Shown: positions 1-8,289 of the stretch, one piece after another
Numbering within the stretch: position 1 is the first letter of the stretch
Layout of the letters: each line of letters opens with the position of its first letter
Origin: an uncultured Prevotellaceae bacterium
GTDB taxonomy: Bacteria > Bacteroidota > Bacteroidia > Bacteroidales > Bacteroidaceae
Assembly: GCA_900314715.1 (NCBI GenBank)
Contig: OMWI01000031.1
Span: 1 to 60,306, forward strand
Length of the DNA: 60,306 nucleotides
Reading direction: 5' to 3'
Notes under the pieces: generated by a model
Databases searched by the model: none
Seen by the model: only the letters and a program-made list of their open reading frames with translations
Told to the model about the DNA's origin: nothing
Position numbers and translations under genes: made by a program

Positions 1-36
1 CTCATCTTCGCTGTACTTCGTTGCTTTTTTTCTCAT
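1..36 (-). CDS. 5' end of a gene cut by the window edge
   Basis: On the minus strand an ATG at 36 opens a reading frame that runs off the left edge; only 12 codons (MRKKATKYSEDE) are visible. The short, lysine-rich start suits a small cytoplasmic protein, but nothing can be said about function. It could also be a chance frame. Confidence 0.3.
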   Translation of the reverse strand, partial: MRKKATKYSEDE

Positions 37-210
37 ACTAATAATACACATTTTAATTGTTACTAAATGTGTCTACCTATATCAGTATAAGTCATTTCTT
101 ACCTCATTCTTTCATTTAATAACCGAGGAACAACTACTGCCTAACCATCTAAATGACAATATAAATAGTATTTGCATATTTTCTGTAAAACATGTAAAAT
201 AATTGTTTTT

Positions 211-556
211 GCCAAGACCTCCCCTATTTTCAGTTAAATACATTATTATCAACGAGTTATATTTTAAGACCTCACCTAAGACCTCCCGTAAGACCTCCCA
301 TAGACCTCCCCTAACACCTCCCGTCGATGCTTGTGTAAGTTCGCACAAAAAAGTTCTATGAAGCAATTCTCTGATGCACTTGAAATGAGCGAGCGGAAAG
401 GGAATCAACCGAAAATCAGGTCTGCAAGACGGGAGGTCTATGGGAGGTCTATGGGAGGTCTTACGGGAGGTCTTACGGGAGGTCTTTCAAAACTATTCAT
501 TTCACAATTCCTTGATAATTAGGAGTTTAGAAGAAGCAACGGGAGGTCTTGGGGAA
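211..556. repeat. Converging GGGAGGTCT repeat arrays
   Basis: The left part (211-323) is a run of AGACCTCCC units and the right part (430-556) is a run of the complementary GGGAGGTCT units. The two halves are inverted copies separated by about 105 bases. Each half also contains an AT-rich spacer of about 50 bases followed by one more isolated unit next to a GGCAAAAA/GGGGAAAAA end. A transcript could fold into a long hairpin. A related copy lies at 34671-34770. Open frames crossing this region are repeat-derived and are not called as genes. Confidence 0.75.
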
Positions 557-938
557 AAAAGAAAAAAACGGGTATTTGTAGGTTGTAAATTAACAAGTGG
601 TACTTAATTATCTTGCCAAAAAGTATTGGAAAATGGTAGAATTATCATAGATGATATCTATAGTATCTTTTGAGCATTGACACCTTCAGCGCCTCAGTGT
701 GAATAGGCTATATACCCCTATGTAATTTCGTTTGAGTCATACTAACTTTTTTGCCCACAAATAAAAAGGCAGCGTGTTTCACAATAGGCTGCCTTTTGCT
801 CAAGTAATCTTAAACCTTGCAATTATGATATTGAGAGTGATTAAAATATTATTTGTTATACCCTTTATGACAAAAGCTACAGAAAGAGAACAACAAAGAG
901 GCATTTTATCATTGAAAAGAACATTTTTACCATTATTA
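557..938. other. Intergenic stretch without a convincing gene
   Basis: AT-rich sequence after the GGGAGGTCT arrays. The only clear signal is the hairpin at 764-797. A 70-codon frame starting at 774 begins inside that hairpin and has no recognisable features, so it is not called. Confidence 0.5.
764..797. terminator. Hairpin terminator-like structure
   Basis: The stem AAAAAGGCAGC pairs with GCTGCCTTTT across a loop of about 14 bases, and A/T-rich flanks allow termination in either direction. No intact gene abuts it now, so it may be left over from a lost transcription unit. Confidence 0.55.
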
Positions 939-970
939 TTTGGAATATTACCAAAAAAAACTTATCTTTG
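939..970 (+). promoter_or_regulatory. Orphan Bacteroidetes-type promoter
   Basis: TTTG at 939-942, a 20-nt spacer, then TATCTTTG at 963-970 match the Bacteroidetes -33/-7 pattern. It points rightwards, but the next coding sequence (ending at 1042) lies on the other strand. Only about 65 bases, including a GGGCT...AGCCC hairpin, separate it from that gene's stop codon. Confidence 0.5.
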
Positions 971-1041
971 CAACGCTCATCTGTAAGCAGAAGGAGTTTC
1001 GGGGCTCGGTATATCAAGACATATATCTAGCCCTGCGTTTA

Positions 1042-1464
1042 TTATAAGGTCACATCAAGTTTTGAAGCGAACTTCTTTTTCATTTGCTTCTCACCATACT
1101 CTTTATTCAAATAATATGCTGTCAGAAGATAGTACGCTTCTCCATTTCTCATCTGGGGTTCTAGAACAATGATATACTTTCGAGTCTTATTCCAAATATA
1201 TGTCCTCACCACGTTTGTACGCTTCCGATGATTACGTTCATTTACGCTAAAAACAACGATATCACTATCCGTTATCTTTTCTTCTATATGAGGCTTTATC
1301 CAATGCAGTCGTTCAGAACGACACCTATCATACACTCTGTGTTTATATAAATTTCCTTGTTCATCAGCATCTTCTGTCTCTTCCGTTGTAAGATGAAGCA
1401 ATACTGACGTAACCATAGAGCATGTAGGGGTGACCATCATGCTCAAGATGAGTACTCTCATCAC
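1042..1464 (-). CDS. PBECR-like (phage Barnase/EndoU/ColicinE5-D/RelE-type) nuclease domain protein
   Basis: A 140-residue frame whose C-terminal ~90 residues look like the PBECR nuclease-like domains of phage and polymorphic-toxin proteins: ERLHWIKPHIEE, then VVRTYIWNKTRKYIIVLE, then YYLLTAYYLNKEYGEKQMKKK. These domains are usually RNase-like toxins or parts of phage head proteins. The first ~45 residues look unlike the family (two Met-rich hydrophobic bits), so the gene may be 5'-truncated or start at an internal Met. It lies in the same direction as, and downstream of, the small gene at 1503-1817. A toxin role is inference; the family match is from memory of the motif pattern. Confidence 0.5.
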   Translation of the reverse strand: MMRVLILSMMVTPTCSMVTSVLLHLTTEETEDADEQGNLYKHRVYDRCRSERLHWIKPHIEEKITDSDIVVFSVNERNHRKRTNVVRTYIWNKTRKYIIVLEPQMRNGEAYYLLTAYYLNKEYGEKQMKKKFASKLDVTL

Positions 1465-1502
1465 AATAAATATTAAATGTCTTTTCTATCATAAACAAAT
1501 AT

Positions 1503-1817
1503 TCATTCTTTGGAACAAATTTCAATATAATATGTTGCTGAAGCTAACATTTCTGTATAACCAGCAGCAATACATTCGTTAGAGCTATAATACTTTGATA
1601 AAGTTTTAAAACGATAATCAAGAGCATCACAGAGTTCTCTAACAACATTATCCATTTCTTTAATAGGCATGAGATTCTTCATATAAACCTTAAATACAGA
1701 TTTTTCCCCACTCTCAACGCCATTAAGAATTTCATCAACATGTTTTTCCCATGCTATAACATCTTCTTCCAGATTTACTTGGAAAATAACTTTAACTATT
1801 TTATTCTTTTTCTTCAT
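1503..1817 (-). CDS. Small hypothetical protein (104 aa)
   Basis: I chose the ATG at 1817 (MKKKNKIVKVIFQVN) rather than the upstream Met at 1931, because the upstream 38 codons would begin right against the CHAT gene stop and read like untranslated AT-rich sequence. The product is an acidic, mostly alpha-helical soluble protein with no signal peptide or recognised family. It follows the CHAT protease gene by about 130 bases in the same direction and precedes the PBECR-like gene. It could be an accessory protein or an antitoxin-like partner of that gene, but nothing in the sequence proves either. Confidence 0.5.
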   Translation of the reverse strand: MKKKNKIVKVIFQVNLEEDVIAWEKHVDEILNGVESGEKSVFKVYMKNLMPIKEMDNVVRELCDALDYRFKTLSKYYSSNECIAAGYTEMLASATYYIEICSKE

Positions 1818-1947
1818 AAAATATAAATAATAATTATGATTAATATTATTACCGTAACTAGCTGTAAAATAATAACTTATACACCACAACGGATTCAAGA
1901 GCAAAGATGCGAAAATAAAACTAAGCTGCAAAATGTTTTAAGATTTT

Positions 1948-4536
1948 TTAGTCCAAGATAACAAAACCTGCCCAATAATAAGGATCTTTATATTTTTTTC
2001 GGACTTCATACATAGCCTCCTTTAATGCTTCATGCTTTTCGTTGCCACTGATTAGGGCTGCATAGAATGAATTCATCAGTAATGATGTGGCCTCGTCAGG
2101 AACTTTCCACAAACTCATCACAATTGTTCCTACACCAGCTTTCTTAAAAGCTAACTGTAAGCCATAAACACCATCTACAGGATCAATGATTCCTTTGGCC
2201 GTCTCACAGGCAGACAGTACGACCATTTGTGTTTTTGACAAATCCAATCTTGAAATCTCGTCGGCTGTTAATATACCATCCTCAACATTTTCCAATGCAA
2301 ATTTACCATTCCATGCATTATTTGCACCAGCCATTAACAATCCGCTCCATTGCATATATCGCTCTTTCTCTGAATATGGAGTTATTTGACTAAAAAAAGA
2401 ACTAACAGATGCTGTTTTTCTTGAGCTAATATAATATCCGTGAGTTGCAAGATGTATGATGTCTGGCGATTTTCCACTTAATGCCTTAAAAGATTCCTCA
2501 TTCGCAAATGTTCCCGTTATAGTTTGGGTGGAAATTCCATTCTTTTTTAGAATCTCTTGTATCTTTGAAATTTCATCTTTTGTAGCATCTAATTCGCCCC
2601 AGTTACCTCTATTACTTATAGAGCGCAAAGCTAGTCCATCAACAACAGAAGAACTGGAACAATCTGTATAATTTTCACTTTTCTTTGTCATTTCAGCCAA
2701 TGTCTCGTTGTATTTTATTCCTCCATATAAAACAGAACTATTAAAAGAAGGCTTATTTGTTTCTTTTACTTTTGAGATCTTATTTGTGGAAGAAACTCTA
2801 ACCAATTTGTATTTATCACATAATGCTATGCCATTAATATCATGAACAATATCATAATTGATATTTGATAGTTGTCCCGTTGGTGAATAATAGATAGTAG
2901 AACAATCTTTTAAGTATGGTTCAATATTTGCCCATGTTAGTTTGTATAAATCTCTGTGCTTTTGCGATGTATAAAAGTCATTGATACTAAAAATGTCATC
3001 ATCTATACCTTGCGTAATCTCCTCAATATCATTTATACTACCTAAAAGAATCAATTTTGGTGAAGTATATTCTTTCCGAATAATAAAAGCACCATAGAAG
3101 CCTTTAGCATTTGTAATAGAATCCATTGTGACGATATAACAAAATTCTATAGCGGCTTCATCATCATTCAAGTTGATGGCGATATTATTCCAGGTTCCAC
3201 AGTTTTTATCAATAAGTTTATCAAATCCCATAATAGAACTAAGTATTTCTTCTTCTTTGCAAACTAACTCATATGCAATTTTATCTTTCGTAATGCTATC
3301 ATTTGTTTTGTATGATAAAGATTCTCTTAATTTCAAGTACTCATTATAGTTCTGCTTTTGTTTTTGGTCTTTAGAATCCCTTATATATTCTTTTAGAGCA
3401 TTTGTTGTTCCAAGTAAAAGTGACTTACAGAAAAGCGTGTTATTATATGCTTGAATTATAGCATCAGAATTCTGTGATTTAAACGCGACTATATTATTAA
3501 TCGCTATCATACTGGCAGCATATTTATTCCAATAACTATCTCGATCCATTTCAGAGAAAGCTGAGAAAACAGAAACAACGTTTTTTCTGGCAACAATATT
3601 GAATTCTTTCAGACATGCAGTAGCATCCATATAATTATCCAATAATAAAAGATTCAAAGCTAAATTTTGATAAACAAGAAAATCCACTTCAGGATGATGA
3701 CTTCTAATCTGATTTAGGTATAATAAACTTTCATTTAAACGGTTCTGAGACAACAAGATTTGTGAAAGGTTATTATATGCTATTGATAAAGCTATATTAT
3801 CCATCTGGTATTCCTTATAAAGCTCTATTATTGAAGTATAGATTTTTTCCGCATCATTCCATTTTTTCATCATAAAACATAGTTGTCCGTAGGTTGTCAA
3901 AATATACATTTGCAAATCATCTTTAACATCTTTTTTGTCAAATAATTTGCCATATAATTGTTCGTATAAATCTTTTGCTTCTTCTACATAAATTTTGGCC
4001 ATTAGCAAATCATTAGTATTTTGATACGCTATCGAGATGTTACAAAGCAAACCGATATAAAAGTCACTTTTATCATTGATTTCATTACACATTATTTGTA
4101 CAGTCAAATAATGGTAGAGAGCATCATTGAATGATCTCAAAATTGCTTTATGACGACCCTTTGTTAATACAAATTCCCGTGTAGTAGGAGTGTTTTCATA
4201 ATAATTTATAGAATTTTTAAATTCACTTGCTCTTTTAAGTATCTGATATGATGAGAATAAATCACCAATGCTATTAAAGTATTCTTCAATGCATAAAACG
4301 ATTTTAAGATATTCCTCCATTTTAGAATACTTTGAAGATATATTGCTTTCATATTCTTCAAGCAAATTGTAAAGCGATGGCAATGCGGATTTTGTATCTC
4401 CAGACTCTACAAGTATTTCACATTCTTTATAGTTCAACTTACCTTTTTTAATTCTATATTCATGGTCTTTTGTTGCCTGAGAAGACATAGTTAGACATAC
4501 TAATAAAAGAATTAATATTGTTGTTATCTGCTTCAT
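1948..4536 (-). CDS. Exported TPR-CHAT domain protease
   Basis: An 862-residue protein with a clear signal peptide (KQITTILILLLVCLTMSSQA), a long helical TPR-like region (about 30-400) and a C-terminal CHAT domain (about 560-862). CHAT is a caspase-fold (clan CD) peptidase. The catalytic pair is visible as His in IIHLATHGYY (about residue 699) and Cys in VVLSACETAKG (about residue 777). Known TPR-CHAT proteins cleave partner proteins on activation, as with Csx29 in Craspase and CHAT proteases that cut bacterial gasdermins; those are cytoplasmic, while this one is predicted to be exported. Its start overlaps the stop of the TPR gene upstream by four bases, so the two are translationally coupled. 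It is the last gene of the caspase-sigma operon. Substrate unknown; cleavage of the membrane protein encoded at 5929-6633 is an attractive guess. Confidence 0.85.
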   Translation of the reverse strand: MKQITTILILLLVCLTMSSQATKDHEYRIKKGKLNYKECEILVESGDTKSALPSLYNLLEEYESNISSKYSKMEEYLKIVLCIEEYFNSIGDLFSSYQILKRASEFKNSINYYENTPTTREFVLTKGRHKAILRSFNDALYHYLTVQIMCNEINDKSDFYIGLLCNISIAYQNTNDLLMAKIYVEEAKDLYEQLYGKLFDKKDVKDDLQMYILTTYGQLCFMMKKWNDAEKIYTSIIELYKEYQMDNIALSIAYNNLSQILLSQNRLNESLLYLNQIRSHHPEVDFLVYQNLALNLLLLDNYMDATACLKEFNIVARKNVVSVFSAFSEMDRDSYWNKYAASMIAINNIVAFKSQNSDAIIQAYNNTLFCKSLLLGTTNALKEYIRDSKDQKQKQNYNEYLKLRESLSYKTNDSITKDKIAYELVCKEEEILSSIMGFDKLIDKNCGTWNNIAINLNDDEAAIEFCYIVTMDSITNAKGFYGAFIIRKEYTSPKLILLGSINDIEEITQGIDDDIFSINDFYTSQKHRDLYKLTWANIEPYLKDCSTIYYSPTGQLSNINYDIVHDINGIALCDKYKLVRVSSTNKISKVKETNKPSFNSSVLYGGIKYNETLAEMTKKSENYTDCSSSSVVDGLALRSISNRGNWGELDATKDEISKIQEILKKNGISTQTITGTFANEESFKALSGKSPDIIHLATHGYYISSRKTASVSSFFSQITPYSEKERYMQWSGLLMAGANNAWNGKFALENVEDGILTADEISRLDLSKTQMVVLSACETAKGIIDPVDGVYGLQLAFKKAGVGTIVMSLWKVPDEATSLLMNSFYAALISGNEKHEALKEAMYEVRKKYKDPYYWAGFVILD

Positions 4537-5918
4537 TTATTATTTACACATTCGTTTATATAATCAATTGTACGGATAGTAGCCTCTCCATATAGTTTCA
4601 TTTGTAAATCTTTACTCTTATTTAGATAGATAAGAGCATCTTTATAATTTCTTATCATCATAATAGAACGACCTAAGTTATGATAAATTTCAGCAAGAAT
4701 AGTAGGATTGCTAACAATCATCGTGTCTTCATTATCTTTGAGAAACGACTTCAAGAGTTTCTGGGCTTTACGAGGATAATCAGAAAGAATATATGCGACG
4801 CTTAACATATTTACGATTTCTTCATAGTTTGCAGCACCTTCCTTGGGATTATTACTATCAAGATATATTTCATAATAGGATATAGCTTTTGTATAGTCAT
4901 TATTTCTGTATGCACCATTACCAGCAAATCTATAAAGCATGTGAGGTGGATAATCACCAAGAGATGCATTCATTAAATAATCATAGCCAGCAATAAGGGT
5001 TTCTTGAACCATATCATATTTCTTAAGTGCAGCATAACAAAAAATTAGGGAACAATATGACGAACAGATATCCTCATTTGGGTGGTCAATGTACCTTTTT
5101 TTACTAATTATATATTCGAAAACTTGGATTGCATCTTTATATCGACATAGATCAAAACACAATACAGTTGCCTTACTTGCATTTACCAATAAATACTGAC
5201 TATCTTTTTCCCCTTTATAATAACCTATTATTGATAATAATTTATCATATAGGGCAATTGCATCCTCATATTTATTTTCATCACGACATTTGTTGACTTT
5301 GCCCAAAAGTTTATTAACAATCTGATTATATAATATAATCCAGAATTTCTCATATAATGCATTACCCTTTCGATTTGTTTGATGTAAGCACAATTCGGCT
5401 AATTTTATATTATCCTTATGCAAGTAAATAATGCCAAGATTAAAGAAAGCGTTAACCAATGCATCTATCTCACGCATATCCTCATCCAAGATTAAGCTCG
5501 GATTACCATAAATTACTACTTTCTTAAAAAATGTTTCTGCTATATCTTGCTCACCTTGATTATAATACAAATGCCCCAAACTTAGTAAAGATTTGAGGTA
5601 AGGACCACATGTATAACCAATGTTTTCATAATGCTCACAGGCCTTATTGAATGAATATATGCTGTTGCTTGAATCTTCAATTAAGTTATAAGCTGTTGCT
5701 TTAACAAAATAATATGATGCCAATTTTGCATCATTTTCATTTTTATAATCATCTATGTTTACATCTTCAAGTATTTTCAAAGCCTGCTTTTCCTTGTATT
5801 CGCCAATCAACTTATCAGCTTTGGCGGTTATTTCACCCAAAGAAAGTTTTTGGGCTATACTTATTTGCTTAATTAACAAGAGAGCAAATAAAAGTATTAT
5901 TTTCAAATACTTTACCAT
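4533..5918 (-). CDS. Exported TPR repeat protein
   Basis: A protein of about 461 residues with a signal peptide (VKYLKIILLFALLLIKQ), followed by helix-turn-helix repeats typical of TPRs: ASYYFVKATAYNLI, SLGHLYYNQGEQDIAETF, FFNLGIIYLHKDNIKLAE and others to the C-terminus. I prefer the ATG at 5918, which puts the signal peptide at the N-terminus and lies just past the upstream stop; an ATG at 5939 overlapping the upstream gene by 11 bases adds seven residues (MSCNRCS) ahead of it. No catalytic motif is present, so it is probably a scaffold or sensor. It sits between the membrane anti-sigma-like gene and the CHAT protease and overlaps the latter by four bases, which suggests it bridges the two in the envelope. 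Confidence 0.8.
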   Translation of the reverse strand: MVKYLKIILLFALLLIKQISIAQKLSLGEITAKADKLIGEYKEKQALKILEDVNIDDYKNENDAKLASYYFVKATAYNLIEDSSNSIYSFNKACEHYENIGYTCGPYLKSLLSLGHLYYNQGEQDIAETFFKKVVIYGNPSLILDEDMREIDALVNAFFNLGIIYLHKDNIKLAELCLHQTNRKGNALYEKFWIILYNQIVNKLLGKVNKCRDENKYEDAIALYDKLLSIIGYYKGEKDSQYLLVNASKATVLCFDLCRYKDAIQVFEYIISKKRYIDHPNEDICSSYCSLIFCYAALKKYDMVQETLIAGYDYLMNASLGDYPPHMLYRFAGNGAYRNNDYTKAISYYEIYLDSNNPKEGAANYEEIVNMLSVAYILSDYPRKAQKLLKSFLKDNEDTMIVSNPTILAEIYHNLGRSIMMIRNYKDALIYLNKSKDLQMKLYGEATIRTIDYINECVNNK

Positions 5919-5928
5919 AGAGCAGCGA

Positions 5929-6633
5929 TTACAACTCATTTATCAAATAAATGACCTTATTACCTATTGCTGATTCTTCCGAATATACTTGTTTCATCTC
6001 CATCAAAACATCCTTTGCTTTAGTTTTTTCATAATTCTCTAAATACCCAATGGCAAGATACCATCCAATATATGGTGCATAATCAGTATAATCATTATAA
6101 GAATCTTGTTTTGATAGTTCCCATAATGTTGCAAGGCGAGAAGTGGTGTTATCCAAATCCTTACTTTCTACAACATTATTAAATAAGATAGCCAGTTCTG
6201 TTTCAACATCAGTATTTGTTTCACCTCTGATAATAGTTGATATTGGGAAAGTATTAGCATATTCCCGACCAAGACTGGTAGTATCATAATAGTCGTATGT
6301 CTTGAAACCAACGAACACAACGAATACTAAAGACGCTGCTATGGCAAGCCATCGAGCAGAATGATTTTTATAACCGACCGTTTCTTTTGCAATTCTCCTT
6401 ATCGTTTGTTCATCGGTATGGCGGAATACGTCTTTTAATTCATCATCTACTTGTTTCATTCCTTTCACAAGCCTTGCCTGTGCAATCGCCTGATTTCGAA
6501 ACTCTTCATTACTATTCAGTTCCTCCAAGAATGCAGCCTCTTCAAAAGAGGTCATTTGTCCTTGCATAAATCGACTGATTCGTTCGTTATTCAGAAGGTC
6601 TTTTTCTTGTACTTTATTCTCGTTGTCGTTCAT
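5929..6633 (-). CDS. One-pass membrane protein, anti-sigma-factor-like
   Basis: 234 residues in three parts. An N-terminal cytosolic part of about 95 residues (NNERISRFMQGQMTSFEEAAFLEEL) resembles the short helical sigma-binding region of Bacteroidetes anti-sigma proteins. One transmembrane segment follows (about 97-115, WLAIAASLVFVVFVGF). The remaining ~115 residues are predicted periplasmic and helical, ending in a TPR-like stretch (YIGWYLAIGYLENYEKTKA). It follows the sigma factor gene by 12 bases, the usual sigma/anti-sigma arrangement. The family assignment is by architecture and context. A linker exposed outside the membrane would be accessible to the exported proteases encoded in the same operon. 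Confidence 0.65.
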   Translation of the reverse strand: MNDNENKVQEKDLLNNERISRFMQGQMTSFEEAAFLEELNSNEEFRNQAIAQARLVKGMKQVDDELKDVFRHTDEQTIRRIAKETVGYKNHSARWLAIAASLVFVVFVGFKTYDYYDTTSLGREYANTFPISTIIRGETNTDVETELAILFNNVVESKDLDNTTSRLATLWELSKQDSYNDYTDYAPYIGWYLAIGYLENYEKTKAKDVLMEMKQVYSEESAIGNKVIYLINEL

Positions 6634-6645
6634 AATGATTCTATA

Positions 6646-7248
6646 TTAGAATAGTGATTTACACATTTCGCTATATTTCACGCGGAATTTCTCACAACAG
6701 CGATGCTTAGTAACCTTAACAGCGTTCTCGCTCGCATAGTTAAACATCTCAGCAAGCATTTTCATGGAGTGACCATCGCCATAATACCCCCATAACAATT
6801 CGTTGCATGGAGAAGGGAGATTTTTAACAATGTCTCTCACTAAGGCTTCTTTCTCTTTCTGGGCATTCTCGCAATCATCTTCCAACGAGAGAATCTTTTC
6901 TACCTGCTCCCCTTGATAATCACAATGCTCTTTGCTTGGATTAATTTCATACGAAGTGGTCATATACTTACTCTTTTTTCTGAGCAATTCCATCGTTTTG
7001 TTTCTACAAATAGTCATAAAGTAGGTTGAGCTTGACATTCCAAGTCCATCTGCTTCCACCTTGTTTTCTTTAATGTTTTTCCACAATATGATAAGCGAGT
7101 CTTGAAATACATCCGCGCATTCATCTTCAGAGAGAGAATATCTACTAAGCAAATAAGCCCTTGTCTTTTGCCATTGCTCTTTGGCAAACTTTTCCAGCTT
7201 TCGCTCATTATCTTCTTTATGCCTATGTAAACCGATTATCATATTCAA
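6646..7248 (-). CDS. RNA polymerase sigma-70 family (ECF-like) sigma factor
   Basis: 200 residues. Region 2 is visible near residues 35-95 (LSEDECADVFQDSLIILWKN, then TYFMTICRNKTMELLRKK). Region 4 is near 140-190 (LPSPCNELLWGYYGDGHSMK, LAEMFNYASENAVKVTKHRC), with a helix-turn-helix that would contact the -35 element. Length fits ECF sigma factors of Bacteroidetes. It starts four bases after the stop of the caspase-like gene and is followed by the anti-sigma-like membrane gene. Its targets are unknown; autoregulation of this operon would be typical. Confidence 0.85.
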   Translation of the reverse strand: MNMIIGLHRHKEDNERKLEKFAKEQWQKTRAYLLSRYSLSEDECADVFQDSLIILWKNIKENKVEADGLGMSSSTYFMTICRNKTMELLRKKSKYMTTSYEINPSKEHCDYQGEQVEKILSLEDDCENAQKEKEALVRDIVKNLPSPCNELLWGYYGDGHSMKMLAEMFNYASENAVKVTKHRCCEKFRVKYSEMCKSLF

Positions 7249-7251
7249 AAA

Positions 7252-8160
7252 TTATAAGCTGGTTTCTATTACTGGATTCTGACGCACTAAACGTATATCT
7301 TGATTCATGAGTAAAGCAACACGTTCTGTCCAAGAAATGGTTTTATTCAACTTTGTAGTTTGCAATACCTTATTTACATAATATGAAAGAGAGCCAAAAT
7401 ACTTGCCACCTTCTCTAATTTCACTATTCACTTGATATGACCTACAAGCTTCAAGAATACAAATATTTGCCATGATGGAAGATTTCTCTATCTTTATCTT
7501 TCCACGTTTATCAATACGTGGCGCATATTGTTTGTTTGACATTGAGAACCCCATATCTGTCCCTCTAATAATAATGCTATCTTCCTCTTCATCTCCTCTA
7601 TACGAAGACCCTGCATGACAGGCATCAATGACAACATATACAAATCCGTTTTTACCGACTTGCTTTCTGATAGATTTAAGATAACCATTCAGCTCATCGT
7701 CAGTTATATGATTCTCTCCAACGTATTTACCTTTCTGGTATACTTTCATCGCATCATAAGGAACAAGAGCTTCATCCCAACCGTCTTCTTCATCTCCATC
7801 ATTATCTTCAAAAGATTGTCCATGACAAGAGAAGTGTAGATATACAATATCACCAGACTTGCAAGAGTTAGCAAAAGCCCTCAATCCTTTTCTTATCCTT
7901 ACTGCTGTTGCTACATTATTAGTAAGAGTCGTTACTTTAAATGCTTGCGCTTTTAAAGTTTTTGATATCATATCCACATCATTTGTACCGTGAATATTGT
8001 CCCATGAGTTATCACTGATTTGAGGATAATCTGAAATTCCTACCAAAAAGGCTCTTTTCGTTTGAGCATTTATTTGGATACAAGACAAGAAAAACAATAC
8101 CAATAAAATGTGTCGATAAATGGCAAAAGACAATTTATTAATATCATAAATACTCTTCAT
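7252..8160 (-). CDS. Exported caspase-like (peptidase C14) protease
   Basis: 302 residues with an N-terminal hydrophobic export signal (about 16-33, ILLVLFFLSCIQINAQ) followed directly by a caspase p20-like fold: AFLVGISDYPQ, then His113 in YLHFSCHGQSFEDN, and Cys181 in VVIDACHAGSSYRG. The two form the expected catalytic dyad. An acidic run (EDNDGDEEDGWDEA) follows the His, as in metacaspases, where acidic residues often bind calcium. It is the promoter-proximal gene of the protease-sigma operon. Proteolytic activity is well supported by the dyad; substrate and trigger are unknown. The AT-rich sequence contrasts with the core genes to the right and could signal acquisition. Confidence 0.85.
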   Translation of the reverse strand: MKSIYDINKLSFAIYRHILLVLFFLSCIQINAQTKRAFLVGISDYPQISDNSWDNIHGTNDVDMISKTLKAQAFKVTTLTNNVATAVRIRKGLRAFANSCKSGDIVYLHFSCHGQSFEDNDGDEEDGWDEALVPYDAMKVYQKGKYVGENHITDDELNGYLKSIRKQVGKNGFVYVVIDACHAGSSYRGDEEEDSIIIRGTDMGFSMSNKQYAPRIDKRGKIKIEKSSIMANICILEACRSYQVNSEIREGGKYFGSLSYYVNKVLQTTKLNKTISWTERVALLMNQDIRLVRQNPVIETSL

Positions 8161-8289
8161 AAATTGTTTTTACTTTTCTGATTGTCCAAATTTACATATT
8201 GAATTCGCCAGGTACACTACGATTCGTAAAAATGCGTGGTTACGCTCCTTAACATTAAATGATAGAATAATAAAGAGTAGAATCAGTCT

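Noticed and set aside
112-522. Two opposed frames of 98 and 63 codons
   Set aside because: Both are largely translations of the GGGAGGTCT repeats (peptides such as GGLTGGLTGG), so repeat-derived.
774-986. 70-codon plus-strand frame
   Set aside because: Starts inside a terminator hairpin, runs through an orphan promoter and has no protein-like features.
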